DNA of 41,156 nt from Nitrospira sp. (GTDB lineage Bacteria; Nitrospirota; Nitrospiria; Nitrospirales; Nitrospiraceae), in the NCBI GenBank assembly GCA_021323395.1, contig JAJONL010000008.1, positions 1-41,156 on the forward strand, written 5' to 3'. The notes under the pieces were generated by a model. That model saw only the letters and a program-made list of their open reading frames with translations, searched no databases and was not told the DNA's origin. Shown here piece by piece: positions 1-8,576 of this stretch (the stretch's first letter is position 1; each line of letters starts with the position of its first letter). Both the position numbers and the translations under genes were made by a program.

Positions 1-14
1 ACGTCGGACAGTAC

Positions 15-48
15 AATGCCCCGTCTGCAGCAATGCAGGCGGGGCATT
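15..48. terminator. strong hairpin with GCAA tetraloop, probable terminator
   Basis: Two 15-base arms (15-29 and 34-48) pair fully with one G-U pair and enclose the tetraloop GCAA. It lies about 40 bases beyond the stop of the minus-strand exported protein gene, so it probably ends that transcript or a plus-strand transcript entering from the left. There is no long T run on either side, so intrinsic termination is likely but not certain. Confidence 0.6.
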
Positions 49-85
49 TGTGCTGGGGCAGGACAGTGCAGGGGATAACGACTCC

Positions 86-421
86 TCAGACTTCCTGTTC
101 CTGCTTGCATTCGGTCGCCGCATCCAGCGGAATGCTCTGTGACCCTTGAAGGTTCCCGGCCACAATCAGGAGCAGGAAGCGGCTTGCGGTGGGTTCGGCC
201 TGTCGGCGATCAGTGACGATCGCGGCAACATCCACGACCATCTCATCCCCATCCCACTGGGTCTCATTCACCACCCAAAAGTGACTGGCCGCATCTGGAA
301 AATGCGTCGTGACAAAATTTTCAATGATTGCACCGACATCATCGGTGCTGGCGAGCGCTTGATTTGGGAAACAGGCTGCGGCAAGGCAGCCAAGCAAAAT
401 CAGGGAAGTAAAGCGCATCAT
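86..421 (-). CDS. small exported protein of unknown function
   Basis: About 111 residues. The N-terminus (MMRF, then a hydrophobic stretch ending in NQALA) is a signal peptide with a likely cut after ALA. A cysteine at about residue 17, in LAAAC, could instead make it a lipoprotein, although the lipobox is poor. The mature part is acidic and predicted to be soluble, with alternating segments such as MVVDVAAIV and RFLLLIVAG that look like beta strands. I do not recognise a family. The start is placed at 421 because GGAGG sits 4 bases upstream of the first of two adjacent ATG codons; the second ATG (418) has a better spacing of 7. A longer reading to 460 has no ribosome site. The gene stands alone, with a hairpin beyond its stop. 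Confidence 0.6.
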   Translation of the reverse strand: MMRFTSLILLGCLAAACFPNQALASTDDVGAIIENFVTTHFPDAASHFWVVNETQWDGDEMVVDVAAIVTDRRQAEPTASRFLLLIVAGNLQGSQSIPLDAATECKQEQEV

Positions 422-656
422 AGCACCTCCAGATGAGAGGGTGGTGATAGACTGGAGCAAGGCCGCATAGACGAGAAGGTGACTGCGTCTCTGCGGTGCG
501 CCCTGTATGCCAAAGTGTACCGCGGCCTACTCGACGAAAGCTAGGATCGTCATATACGGCGTCCCAGTGGAGACGGTAATTGAGCTCTGAACGGCAGAAA
601 CAGCGAAGGCTCCCGGAGGAGCCTTCGTGATACATCGGGCAATACAGGGAAGTGTA
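422..656. other. intergenic stretch between exported protein and ferredoxin genes
   Basis: About 235 bases that hold the ribosome site of the minus-strand exported protein gene at the left end and the ferredoxin terminator hairpin (604-627) at the right. I see no convincing sigma70 promoter for the exported protein. The open frame across 339-635 has no family resemblance and overlaps a better gene. Confidence 0.5.
604..627 (-). terminator. terminator hairpin of the ferredoxin gene
   Basis: A perfect 10-base inverted repeat (604-613 and 618-627) with the loop CGGA, 30 bases beyond the ferredoxin stop. On the minus strand it is followed by a moderately T-rich CTGTTTCTG, as expected for a weak intrinsic terminator. 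Confidence 0.65.
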
Positions 657-1004
657 TTAGTTACGGACACCGCTCCAGACTTTGGCTGCGTCAATTTCTT
701 TATCCGGATTGAGTGTCTTGGCTTTTTCCAGTAACACGTCGGTCGTTTCCGGATAGGCTGGATCCGCGATACAGCAGTTGTCCACCGGGCACACCGCCGC
801 GCATTGCGGCTCGTCGAAGTGGCCGACGCATTCGGTGCAACGGTCGTGAGTTATGACATAAATATTGTCGCCCTCTCCCTGCCCGTCGCCGACATGGTTG
901 CCTTTGCCCTCGGCGTCGCTTCGTGTTTCGAAGATCGCCTCATTGGGACATTCCGGCAGGCATGCCCCACAAGAAATACATTCATCGGTGATCAGAAGCG
1001 CCAT
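657..1004 (-). CDS. 2[4Fe-4S] ferredoxin, YfhL type
   Basis: A 115-residue cytoplasmic electron carrier. The first cluster motif is C9-x2-C12-x2-C15-x3-C19-P and the second is C56-x2-C59-x8-C68-x3-C72-P. The eight-residue gap between cysteines in the second motif, together with the CTECVGH segment, is typical of YfhL-like ferredoxins. Between the motifs lies an extra Gly/Asp-rich segment (about residues 29-47) that the short family members I know lack. The start at 1004 has GGAGG eight bases upstream. The gene diverges from the DUF192 gene, and a terminator hairpin follows. The electron donor and acceptor cannot be told from the sequence. C77 and C78 just after the second motif are additional cysteines of unknown role. 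Confidence 0.9.
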   Translation of the reverse strand: MALLITDECISCGACLPECPNEAIFETRSDAEGKGNHVGDGQGEGDNIYVITHDRCTECVGHFDEPQCAAVCPVDNCCIADPAYPETTDVLLEKAKTLNPDKEIDAAKVWSGVRN

Positions 1005-1021
1005 GGCCTGTGCCTCCTCAA

Positions 1022-1050
1022 TTCCTAAATGACTGATAAAATGTTGACAA
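1022..1050 (-). promoter_or_regulatory. possible promoter for the ferredoxin gene
   Basis: On the minus strand TTGTCA (1045-1050) is followed after 17 bases by TAGGAA (1022-1027). The -35 is good but the -10 is poor. Transcription would start only about ten bases before the ATG. The -35 shares bases with the opposing plus-strand promoter. Confidence 0.25.
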
Positions 1051-1073
1051 TTTCATACCGTCACGACCATAGT
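1044..1073 (+). promoter_or_regulatory. sigma70-type promoter for the DUF192-Rieske run
   Basis: A perfect TTGACA (1044-1049), an 18-base spacer and CATAGT (1068-1073, four of six consensus bases). The -10 lies in the loop of the inverted repeat at 1059-1081, so a bound repressor there would block it. The predicted leader to the DUF192 start at 1250 is about 170 bases. Confidence 0.5.
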
Positions 1074-1081
1074 TCGTGACG
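1059..1081. promoter_or_regulatory. perfect inverted repeat, candidate operator
   Basis: CGTCACGA, seven bases, TCGTGACG. The arms are perfect and span the -10 region of the plus-strand promoter between the divergent ferredoxin and DUF192 genes. No T run follows on either strand, which argues against a terminator. Confidence 0.45.
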
Positions 1082-1229
1082 AAAACAGGATCGCATTCTA
1101 AGCCGCGATTCTTCGGCAAGTCAACAGAGTCAGCCCTGGGAAGAAGGCCTAGCGCCCTGTCAGTCATGGGGCTTTGGGCCCAATGTACATGCGGCTCTGC
1201 GCGTCTAGAGTCAATCGAAGGATTCCTCA

Positions 1230-1256
1230 ATGGCCGATCGCAAGTGGTTATGGTGA
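1230..1256 (+). other. possible eight-codon upstream reading frame
   Basis: ATG at 1230 encodes MADRKWLW and stops with TGA at 1254-1256, overlapping the DUF192 start at 1250. GAAGGA (1217-1222) lies seven bases before this ATG, a better ribosome site than the DUF192 ATG has. It may couple translation of the two frames. It may also be chance. Confidence 0.3.
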
Positions 1257-1747
1257 CGAAAGCGAGCACGGCTGTCTCGGAACAGCGCCGCAAGAAAATC
1301 GTCACGTTCGTGCTCTTGGTGATTTTGCTGATCAGTGTAAGCCTGTTTCTCGGAGGTCCCAAGGAATCGGAACTCATTATTGTGGAGTTTCCCAACGGCA
1401 AAACTATGGAAACGGAAGTGGCCAGCACGCCTGAAAAGCTGCTGTTTGGTCTCGCATTCCGGGAAGGATTGCCAGCCGATACGGGGATGCTTTATATCTT
1501 TGAGTCGACCGGGTTACATCGGGTGCAGACCAGGCAGTTTCGTTTCCCGGTCGATATGATGTGGATTGATGAGAGTCACCACATTGTGCATATTCTGGAG
1601 CAGGTGCTGCCTTGTACCCAGGATCCATGTCCCCTGTATGGACCTCCACCCGAACCGGTTCGGTATTTGATCGAGGCTGAGGCGGGTTATGCGCGCCGCG
1701 AAGGGATTACGGTGGGGATGGAACTCAAGTTTACACTTCGTATGTAA
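1250..1747 (+). CDS. membrane-anchored DUF192 protein
   Basis: About 165 residues. A single hydrophobic segment (about residues 17-34) after the basic EQRRKK suggests an N-terminal anchor or uncleaved signal, with the rest in the periplasm. The DUF192 signature is present as TPEKLLFGLAFREGLP followed by GMLYIFE and the later FPVDMMWID. No biochemical role is established for this family that I can name with certainty. The start at 1250 was chosen because it places the hydrophobic segment close to the N-terminus; the frame stays open to 1076, but the extra 58 residues look unlike protein. There is no good ribosome site of its own; see the overlapping short frame at 1230-1256. A Rieske gene follows after 18 bases, so the two are probably co-transcribed. 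Confidence 0.8.
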   Translation: MVTKASTAVSEQRRKKIVTFVLLVILLISVSLFLGGPKESELIIVEFPNGKTMETEVASTPEKLLFGLAFREGLPADTGMLYIFESTGLHRVQTRQFRFPVDMMWIDESHHIVHILEQVLPCTQDPCPLYGPPPEPVRYLIEAEAGYARREGITVGMELKFTLRM

Positions 1748-1765
1748 GAAAATCGGAGTTGTCTT

Positions 1766-2083
1766 ATGGAAGGGTTTCAGTGTGTGGCCAAGGTCGAAGA
1801 TATTCCCCCCGGCCAAGTCAAGGTCGTGAAAGTGAATGAGCGCGCCATCGCAGTGTTTAATATTGAGGGACACTTCCATGCCATCTACAACGCCTGTCCT
1901 CACGAAGGCGGCCCCTTGAATAAAGGGCGTGTGAAGGGGCATGTGGTTTCCTGTCCCTGGCATGACCTGGCGTTTGATGTTCGAAATGGACAAGGAACGG
2001 ACGGAGGCGGCTACTGCGTCGGCAGTTATGATGTGCGTGTCGATGAGGGGCAGGTCTTCGTCGGTGGCAGGCGTAAAGTATAG
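1766..2083 (+). CDS. Rieske [2Fe-2S] ferredoxin, NirD-like
   Basis: A 105-residue single-domain Rieske protein. The cluster ligands are C44-x-H46 and C63-x2-H66, within ACPHEGGPL and SCPWHDLAFD. It has no signal peptide or membrane segment, so it should act in the cytoplasm. Its length matches the small nitrite-reductase subunit (NirD) and the ferredoxins of ring-hydroxylating oxygenases; no partner oxidoreductase is nearby, so the redox partner is unknown. The start at 1766 follows the DUF192 stop by 18 bases. The next gene, at 2122, probably belongs to the same transcript. Confidence 0.9.
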   Translation: MEGFQCVAKVEDIPPGQVKVVKVNERAIAVFNIEGHFHAIYNACPHEGGPLNKGRVKGHVVSCPWHDLAFDVRNGQGTDGGGYCVGSYDVRVDEGQVFVGGRRKV

Positions 2084-2121
2084 TTCCGCGGAAAATTGAG
2101 GCGAAGTCGCAAGAGACTGGT

Positions 2122-2454
2122 ATGAGCCCATCAAGCAAGGCCGCGCCGACGGGCACAGAGCGAGAGCCGGGAGCCAAAACACTCACGGCCCCAATAGGAG
2201 CTGCTGTCCGGATTCACCTCTGGGAAGATCGCACGCGAGGGGAGCAATGGGTGCCGATGTACGACGCTTCCGTGATACCTCTGGTTGAAGACGATTTTCT
2301 CCGTATCGCCAGCAACAACGCTGTCGACAATGGGCAACGAACGTTCGAGTTCAAGCCTGTGACGATCGGGACTCACCGGCTGGTGTTTGAAAAGCGGATG
2401 GGTTGGAAATTCACGGCTGAAGACCGGCAGATTTATTATGTAACCGTGTCTTGA
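2122..2454 (+). CDS. chagasin-like (MEROPS I42 fold) protein
   Basis: 110 residues. From about residue 25 the pattern GAAVRIHLWEDRTRGEQW, then GQRTFEFKPVTIGTHRLVFE and a closing YYVTV, resembles the chagasin/I42 cysteine-protease inhibitor family: an opening strand, a TxG loop followed by W, then G...F.F....G...L.F and an aromatic loop. The classic loops (NPTTGY, RPW) are diverged here to EDRTRGEQW and RMGWKF, so inhibitory activity is uncertain. No signal peptide is visible, whereas many bacterial members I know of are exported; the first 20 residues are hydrophilic. It sits between the Rieske gene and the aminotransferase gene and may be co-transcribed with both. The assignment rests on pattern reading only. 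Confidence 0.55.
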   Translation: MSPSSKAAPTGTEREPGAKTLTAPIGAAVRIHLWEDRTRGEQWVPMYDASVIPLVEDDFLRIASNNAVDNGQRTFEFKPVTIGTHRLVFEKRMGWKFTAEDRQIYYVTVS

Positions 2455-2478
2455 AAAAAGAGGGCGTTCACACTGCTC

Positions 2479-3318
2479 ATGCCTGACATTGCTTGTGTAA
2501 ATGGTCGTTTCGGTCCGCTGGCTGATGCAGTGGTGAGTGCGGAAGATCGCGGGTTCCAATTCGGTGATGGCGTATACGAAGTCATCCGCACCTATCATGG
2601 GCAGCCCTTCGCCATCGAAGCCCATCTGCAGCGGCTGGAACGGAGTGCACAAGCGTTACGTCTTTCAACCGGACATGCCCCAGCCCAATGGATTTCATTG
2701 ATTCATGAAGGCCTTCGGCTCAGCCAATACCCTGACACCAAGATCTATTTGCAAGTCACCCGCGGTCAAGCTCCCCGCGATCATCCCTTCCCCCATGACC
2801 TTGCGCCGACCACGGTTCTGACCTTTCGCGAGCTTCGTCCGTTCGAGGCTTCGACGCGGCAGGTCGGGGTGAACGCCATCACTGTCGACGATATTCGCTG
2901 GGGACGGTGCGATATCAAGAGCGTAAATCTCCTGGCGAATGTGTTGGCCCGTCAGCGCGCCAAGGAAGCGGGGGCATTCGAAGCGATTCTAGTTCGAGAA
3001 GATCTGGTCACCGAAGGATCTGTGAGCAATGTTGCGGTGGTGCGAAACGGTGGCATCCAGACCGCTCCCGAAGGAAACAGGATTCTGTCCGGCGTGACGA
3101 GGGCGATTGTGTTGGAAATGGCTAGGAAAGAAGGCCTTCCCGTTTCCGAGGATTTTGTGAGTCGCGCAGACCTGTTCGACGCGTCGGAAGTCTTTCTGAC
3201 CGGCACGACGGTCGAAATATTGTCGGTCGTGCGCGTCGACGGACGCATGATTGGTGACGGCAGGCCTGGCGCCGTGTCACGCCTTTTGTCTGCCCGGTGG
3301 AACACATCGGTTGGGTAA
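2479..3318 (+). CDS. class IV PLP aminotransferase, D-amino-acid transaminase type
   Basis: 279 residues, the usual length for the fold. K147 in DIKSVNLL is the expected Schiff-base lysine and E179 in VTEGSVSNV the cofactor-ring glutamate. The run DIKS.NLL.NVLA.Q.AKEAG.FEAIL is closer to D-alanine aminotransferase than to branched-chain (IlvE) enzymes. The N-terminal DRGFQFGDGVYEVIRTYHG is also typical. The probable reaction is D-alanine + 2-oxoglutarate to pyruvate + D-glutamate, which feeds peptidoglycan synthesis. Members of class IV swap specificity easily, so IlvE or aminodeoxychorismate lyase activity cannot be excluded. The gene lies 24 bases after the chagasin-like gene, and the rimP leader begins soon after its stop. 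Confidence 0.8.
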   Translation: MPDIACVNGRFGPLADAVVSAEDRGFQFGDGVYEVIRTYHGQPFAIEAHLQRLERSAQALRLSTGHAPAQWISLIHEGLRLSQYPDTKIYLQVTRGQAPRDHPFPHDLAPTTVLTFRELRPFEASTRQVGVNAITVDDIRWGRCDIKSVNLLANVLARQRAKEAGAFEAILVREDLVTEGSVSNVAVVRNGGIQTAPEGNRILSGVTRAIVLEMARKEGLPVSEDFVSRADLFDASEVFLTGTTVEILSVVRVDGRMIGDGRPGAVSRLLSARWNTSVG

Positions 3319-3365
3319 GGGCCCCTTGCTTTCACTATTATGGCATGGTATTGTTCCCGCGCTGT

Positions 3366-3389
3366 AAGTGGGCCCAGGCCCACTTTTTT
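3366..3389 (+). terminator. terminator or attenuator before rimP
   Basis: A nine-base perfect inverted repeat, AAGTGGGCC (3366-3374) and GGCCCACTT (3377-3385), followed by six T (3384-3389). It has the form of an intrinsic terminator. It ends only 19 bases before the rimP ATG, leaving no room for a promoter downstream. It either closes the aminotransferase transcript with read-through, or attenuates the nus operon. Confidence 0.75.
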
Positions 3390-3408
3390 GTTTGAGCAAC
3401 TTTTCTCT

Positions 3409-3930
3409 ATGAGTGAAGCGGGAGCAGTTTCGGCTGGCAAGCCCTCAGTGAAACGCGCTGAGTCGCTGAGCCTGCAGGTGCAGGAAATTGCGGCTCCGAT
3501 TCTCAAATCGCATGGTCTGGAGTTGGTCGAAGCGGTTTGTGTCGGCCAAGGCCCGAGAGCCGTCATCCGGGTTTTTATCGACAAGCCGGGAGGAATCACA
3601 CTGACGGACTGTGAACAGGCGCATCGGTCGTTGAGTCCGGCGCTTGATGTGATTGATCCTTTCCCTCATGCCTACACGCTGGAAGTCTCATCGCCTGGTC
3701 TGGACCGTCCCCTGAAGGGGCCGCAAGATTATCGACGCTTGATGGGGCAGCCGGTGACGCTCAAATTGCGCGAGCCGATTCAGGCGCAATGGCGGGTAGC
3801 CGGAACGGTGATGGAAGTGACGGACGAAGCCGTGACGCTCGCGCTTCGACAAAAAAAAGCGACCGAAACTATTCGGATTGAATTTGACCAGATCGCCTTG
3901 GCGAGGCGGAAGGTGGAATTTTCTAAGTAG
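3409..3930 (+). CDS. rimP: ribosome maturation factor RimP
   Basis: 173 residues from the chosen ATG. It assists 30S subunit maturation. Typical family features are the N-terminal IAAPILKSHGLELVE, the central RVFIDKPGGITLTDCE, and EVSSPGLDRPLKGPQDY, followed by a small SH3-like C-terminal domain ending in FDQIALARRKVEF. The frame is open back to 3340, but that stretch contains the terminator hairpin at 3366-3389, so the later ATG at 3409 is the sensible start. It is the first gene of the conserved rimP-nusA-infB run; nusA starts 42 bases downstream. Confidence 0.95.
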   Translation: MSEAGAVSAGKPSVKRAESLSLQVQEIAAPILKSHGLELVEAVCVGQGPRAVIRVFIDKPGGITLTDCEQAHRSLSPALDVIDPFPHAYTLEVSSPGLDRPLKGPQDYRRLMGQPVTLKLREPIQAQWRVAGTVMEVTDEAVTLALRQKKATETIRIEFDQIALARRKVEFSK

Positions 3931-3972
3931 CAGAGAATGCCAGGGTGGGGCGTTAACGATGAGGTGTGAGTT

Positions 3973-5112
3973 ATGAACCGAGAGTTGATCGCAGTCATTG
4001 ATGAAATCGGTCGTCAAAAGGGGATCGATAAGGCAAGGGTCATTGGCGCGATCGAGTCGGCGCTTCAAACGGCGGCAAAAAAGCGATTCGGCCAAGCCGA
4101 AAACATCCAAGTGGAAATCGACGGCAAAACCGGCGAAATCTCCGTCGTCTCGAAAAAGATCATTGTCGATACGGTGGCGAATCCGAAGGCCGAGATTTCT
4201 CTCAAAGAAGCGCGTCTCTACGACGAAGGCGCGGAAGTCGGCGATGAGATCGGCTCGCTGATCGAAATGGACGAATTAGGCCGCATCGCTGCTCAAACGG
4301 CGAAACAGGTCATTTTTCAGAAGGTGCGAGAGGCTGAATGGGAAGCAGTACAGAAGGAATATTCAACCCGTCAAGGCGACCTGGTCAACGGCATCATCCT
4401 CGGCATGGAACGGCGAAACTTCCTGGTCGACCTCGGGAAGACCGAGGCCATTTTACCCATTCAGGAGCAGATCCCGCGAGAAACCTATCGTCGAGGTGAT
4501 CGCGTGAAGGCCTTGCTCTTGGAAGTGCGTCGCACGCCAAAAGATGTGCAGGTTATTCTCTCGCGCAGTCATCCGCAGTTCGTGGCCAAGATGTTCGAGT
4601 TGGAGGTTCCGGAGGTCGGAGAGAAGATCGTCGAGATCAAATCAATCGTGCGTGAGCCTGGTGATCGAACGAAGATTGCCGTCTCATCGAGGGACAAGGC
4701 TGTGGACCCCGTGGGGGCCTGTGTCGGCATCAAGGGGTCGCGGGTACAGGCCGTGGTTCGCGAGTTGCGCGGTGAAAAGATCGACATCATCACCTGGACG
4801 CAAGATCCGCGCGTGTTTATTGCGGAGGCGTTGAATCCGGCTACCATTGAGAAGGTCGGAATTGACGAGGAAAAGAAATCAGCATTGGTCGTCGTGGCGG
4901 ATTCGCAACTCTCGCTCGCGATCGGGAAGAACGGCCAAAACGTGCGTCTGGCGGCGCGTTTAACCGGATGGAAGATCGACATCATCAGCGCGACCGAATA
5001 CGAGAAGGAAAAGGCCGAACGGGATCGGGATATTAAGGCGGCCCTGGCGGAAGAGACTGAGGCGCAGCGCCAGCAGGATGAGGCACGGGCGGCGGCGCAG
5101 CAGGCGGACTGA
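3973..5112 (+). CDS. nusA: transcription termination/antitermination factor NusA
   Basis: 379 residues. It binds RNA polymerase and RNA and affects pausing, termination and antitermination. Domains in order: N-terminal polymerase-binding domain (about 1-125), S1 domain (about 130-200, with GDLVNGIILGMERRNFLVDLG), and two KH domains (about 200-345, containing VGACVGIKGSRVQAVV and LAIGKNGQNVRLAA). A charged tail rich in Glu, Ala and Gln follows. It lacks the two C-terminal acidic repeats of the E. coli protein (495 residues), as in most bacteria outside the Proteobacteria. The start has GAGGTGTGAGTT upstream, a modest ribosome site. infB follows after 63 bases. Confidence 0.97.
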   Translation: MNRELIAVIDEIGRQKGIDKARVIGAIESALQTAAKKRFGQAENIQVEIDGKTGEISVVSKKIIVDTVANPKAEISLKEARLYDEGAEVGDEIGSLIEMDELGRIAAQTAKQVIFQKVREAEWEAVQKEYSTRQGDLVNGIILGMERRNFLVDLGKTEAILPIQEQIPRETYRRGDRVKALLLEVRRTPKDVQVILSRSHPQFVAKMFELEVPEVGEKIVEIKSIVREPGDRTKIAVSSRDKAVDPVGACVGIKGSRVQAVVRELRGEKIDIITWTQDPRVFIAEALNPATIEKVGIDEEKKSALVVVADSQLSLAIGKNGQNVRLAARLTGWKIDIISATEYEKEKAERDRDIKAALAEETEAQRQQDEARAAAQQAD

Positions 5113-5175
5113 CTCGGCTCAATTTACACGGGCTGAATGGCAATTATCTAAGCAGGTGGAGCTAAGCGGTACTGT

Positions 5176-7757
<2,582 letters not shown>

Positions 7758-7761
<4 letters not shown>

Positions 7762-8039
7762 CCGTTGGGCTCTGCACGGTGGAACTGTTCATCCCCGACG
7801 GCCAGTCATTGAAGGATAAGCGCCGGGTGCTGCAGAGTATCAAAAGTCGAGTGCGGGAGAAGTTCAATGTTTCGGTTGCCGAGGTGGGAGAGCAGGATTT
7901 GTGGCAAAAGTCGATTCTCGGTCTGGCCTGCGTGGCGAACGAAGCGGCGCATGTGAACCAAGTGCTGGATCAAGCGGTCAATCTCATTCGGGCAGTGCCC
8001 ACGATTCAATTGGTGCGTTCGCATATTGAGTTGCTGTAA
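7758..8039 (+). CDS. DUF503 (YlxP-like) small protein
   Basis: 93 residues, the usual length of the family. The opening [24 protein letters not shown] and the later [26 protein letters not shown] are the family's two conserved blocks. These proteins are commonly found between infB and rbfA, as here, and have been linked to ribosome function, but no activity is firmly established. Its ATG overlaps the infB stop by four bases. A degenerate intergenic repeat lies between its stop and rbfA. Confidence 0.92.
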
Positions 8040-8040
8040 C

Positions 8041-8159
8041 AGGCTGTTCCAAAAGGCCGTCCAGCGGGGCCGCAGCGGGTTGAAGCGGCGATGCGTACTC
8101 TGCGCCCTATGAGCTTCTGAGTGATCCGAGAACAAAGCTGGCGGACTTTTTCAGCAGCC
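8041..8159. repeat. degenerate palindromic intergenic repeat
   Basis: About 120 bases flanked by imperfect inverted arms: 8042-8065 (GGCTGTTCC...GTCCAGC) and 8137-8159 (GCTGGCGG...CAGCAGCC), with roughly 17 of 24 positions pairing. GAAGC near 8083 and GCTTC near 8112 may pair inside it. The layout is that of a non-coding, mobile-looking repeat in an otherwise tight operon. I recall similar GCTGGCGGACTTTTTCAGCA sequences recurring in Nitrospira genomes, but cannot check this. It carries no coding capacity. Confidence 0.5.
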
Positions 8160-8174
8160 GGTGAAGGCGATGTC

Positions 8175-8573
8175 ATGACCAAATCGACGTACAGCCGAGC
8201 CGATCGCGTGGCGGATCAGATTCGTATGGAAGTCGCGGACATCCTGATGCGAAAAATCAAGGATCCGCGGGTGCGCACGGTGACGGTGACCGACGTGGAG
8301 TTGACTAAGGATCTGCGTATCGCACGCGTCTATGTCACGACCATGGAGCAGAATGATGGTGAGCGGCATGTGTTCGACGGATTAGCCAAGGCGAGCGGTT
8401 TTGTGCGGGCTGAGTTGGGCCGCCGGCTGGCATTGCGGTATTTGCCGGAATTGATGTTTGTAAAGGATGTAAGCGGCCCAAGAGCTGATCGTGTCTTGGA
8501 ACTGTTGGACGGCCTGCATCGTGACCAAGCTCAAGCAGGGACAGCGGATGAATCCACCCGTAGCGACGCCTGA
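8175..8573 (+). CDS. rbfA: 30S ribosome-binding factor RbfA
   Basis: 132 residues from the chosen ATG. It is a late 30S maturation factor with a KH-type fold that binds 16S rRNA. The family pattern is clear: RADRVADQIRMEVADILMRKIKDPRV, then VTVTDVELTKDLRIARVYVT, and the C-terminal RLALRYLPELMFVKD. The frame remains open to a GTG at 8121, but that adds 18 residues from the intergenic repeat; GAAGG upstream of 8175 supports the shorter form. truB begins three bases after its stop. Confidence 0.95.
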   Translation: MTKSTYSRADRVADQIRMEVADILMRKIKDPRVRTVTVTDVELTKDLRIARVYVTTMEQNDGERHVFDGLAKASGFVRAELGRRLALRYLPELMFVKDVSGPRADRVLELLDGLHRDQAQAGTADESTRSDA

Positions 8574-8576
8574 TCG

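Noticed and set aside
339..635. 98-codon minus-strand frame overlapping the exported protein gene
   Set aside because: It has no signal, motif or ribosome site, and the overlapping gene has a clear signal peptide and GGAGG.
3340..3408. Upstream extension of rimP to 3340
   Set aside because: The extension contains a terminator-form hairpin with a T run and does not resemble the RimP N-terminus.
8041..8174. Insertion sequence or small gene between DUF503 and rbfA
   Set aside because: There is no transposase frame and the arms are imperfect and short; it is better described as a non-coding repeat.
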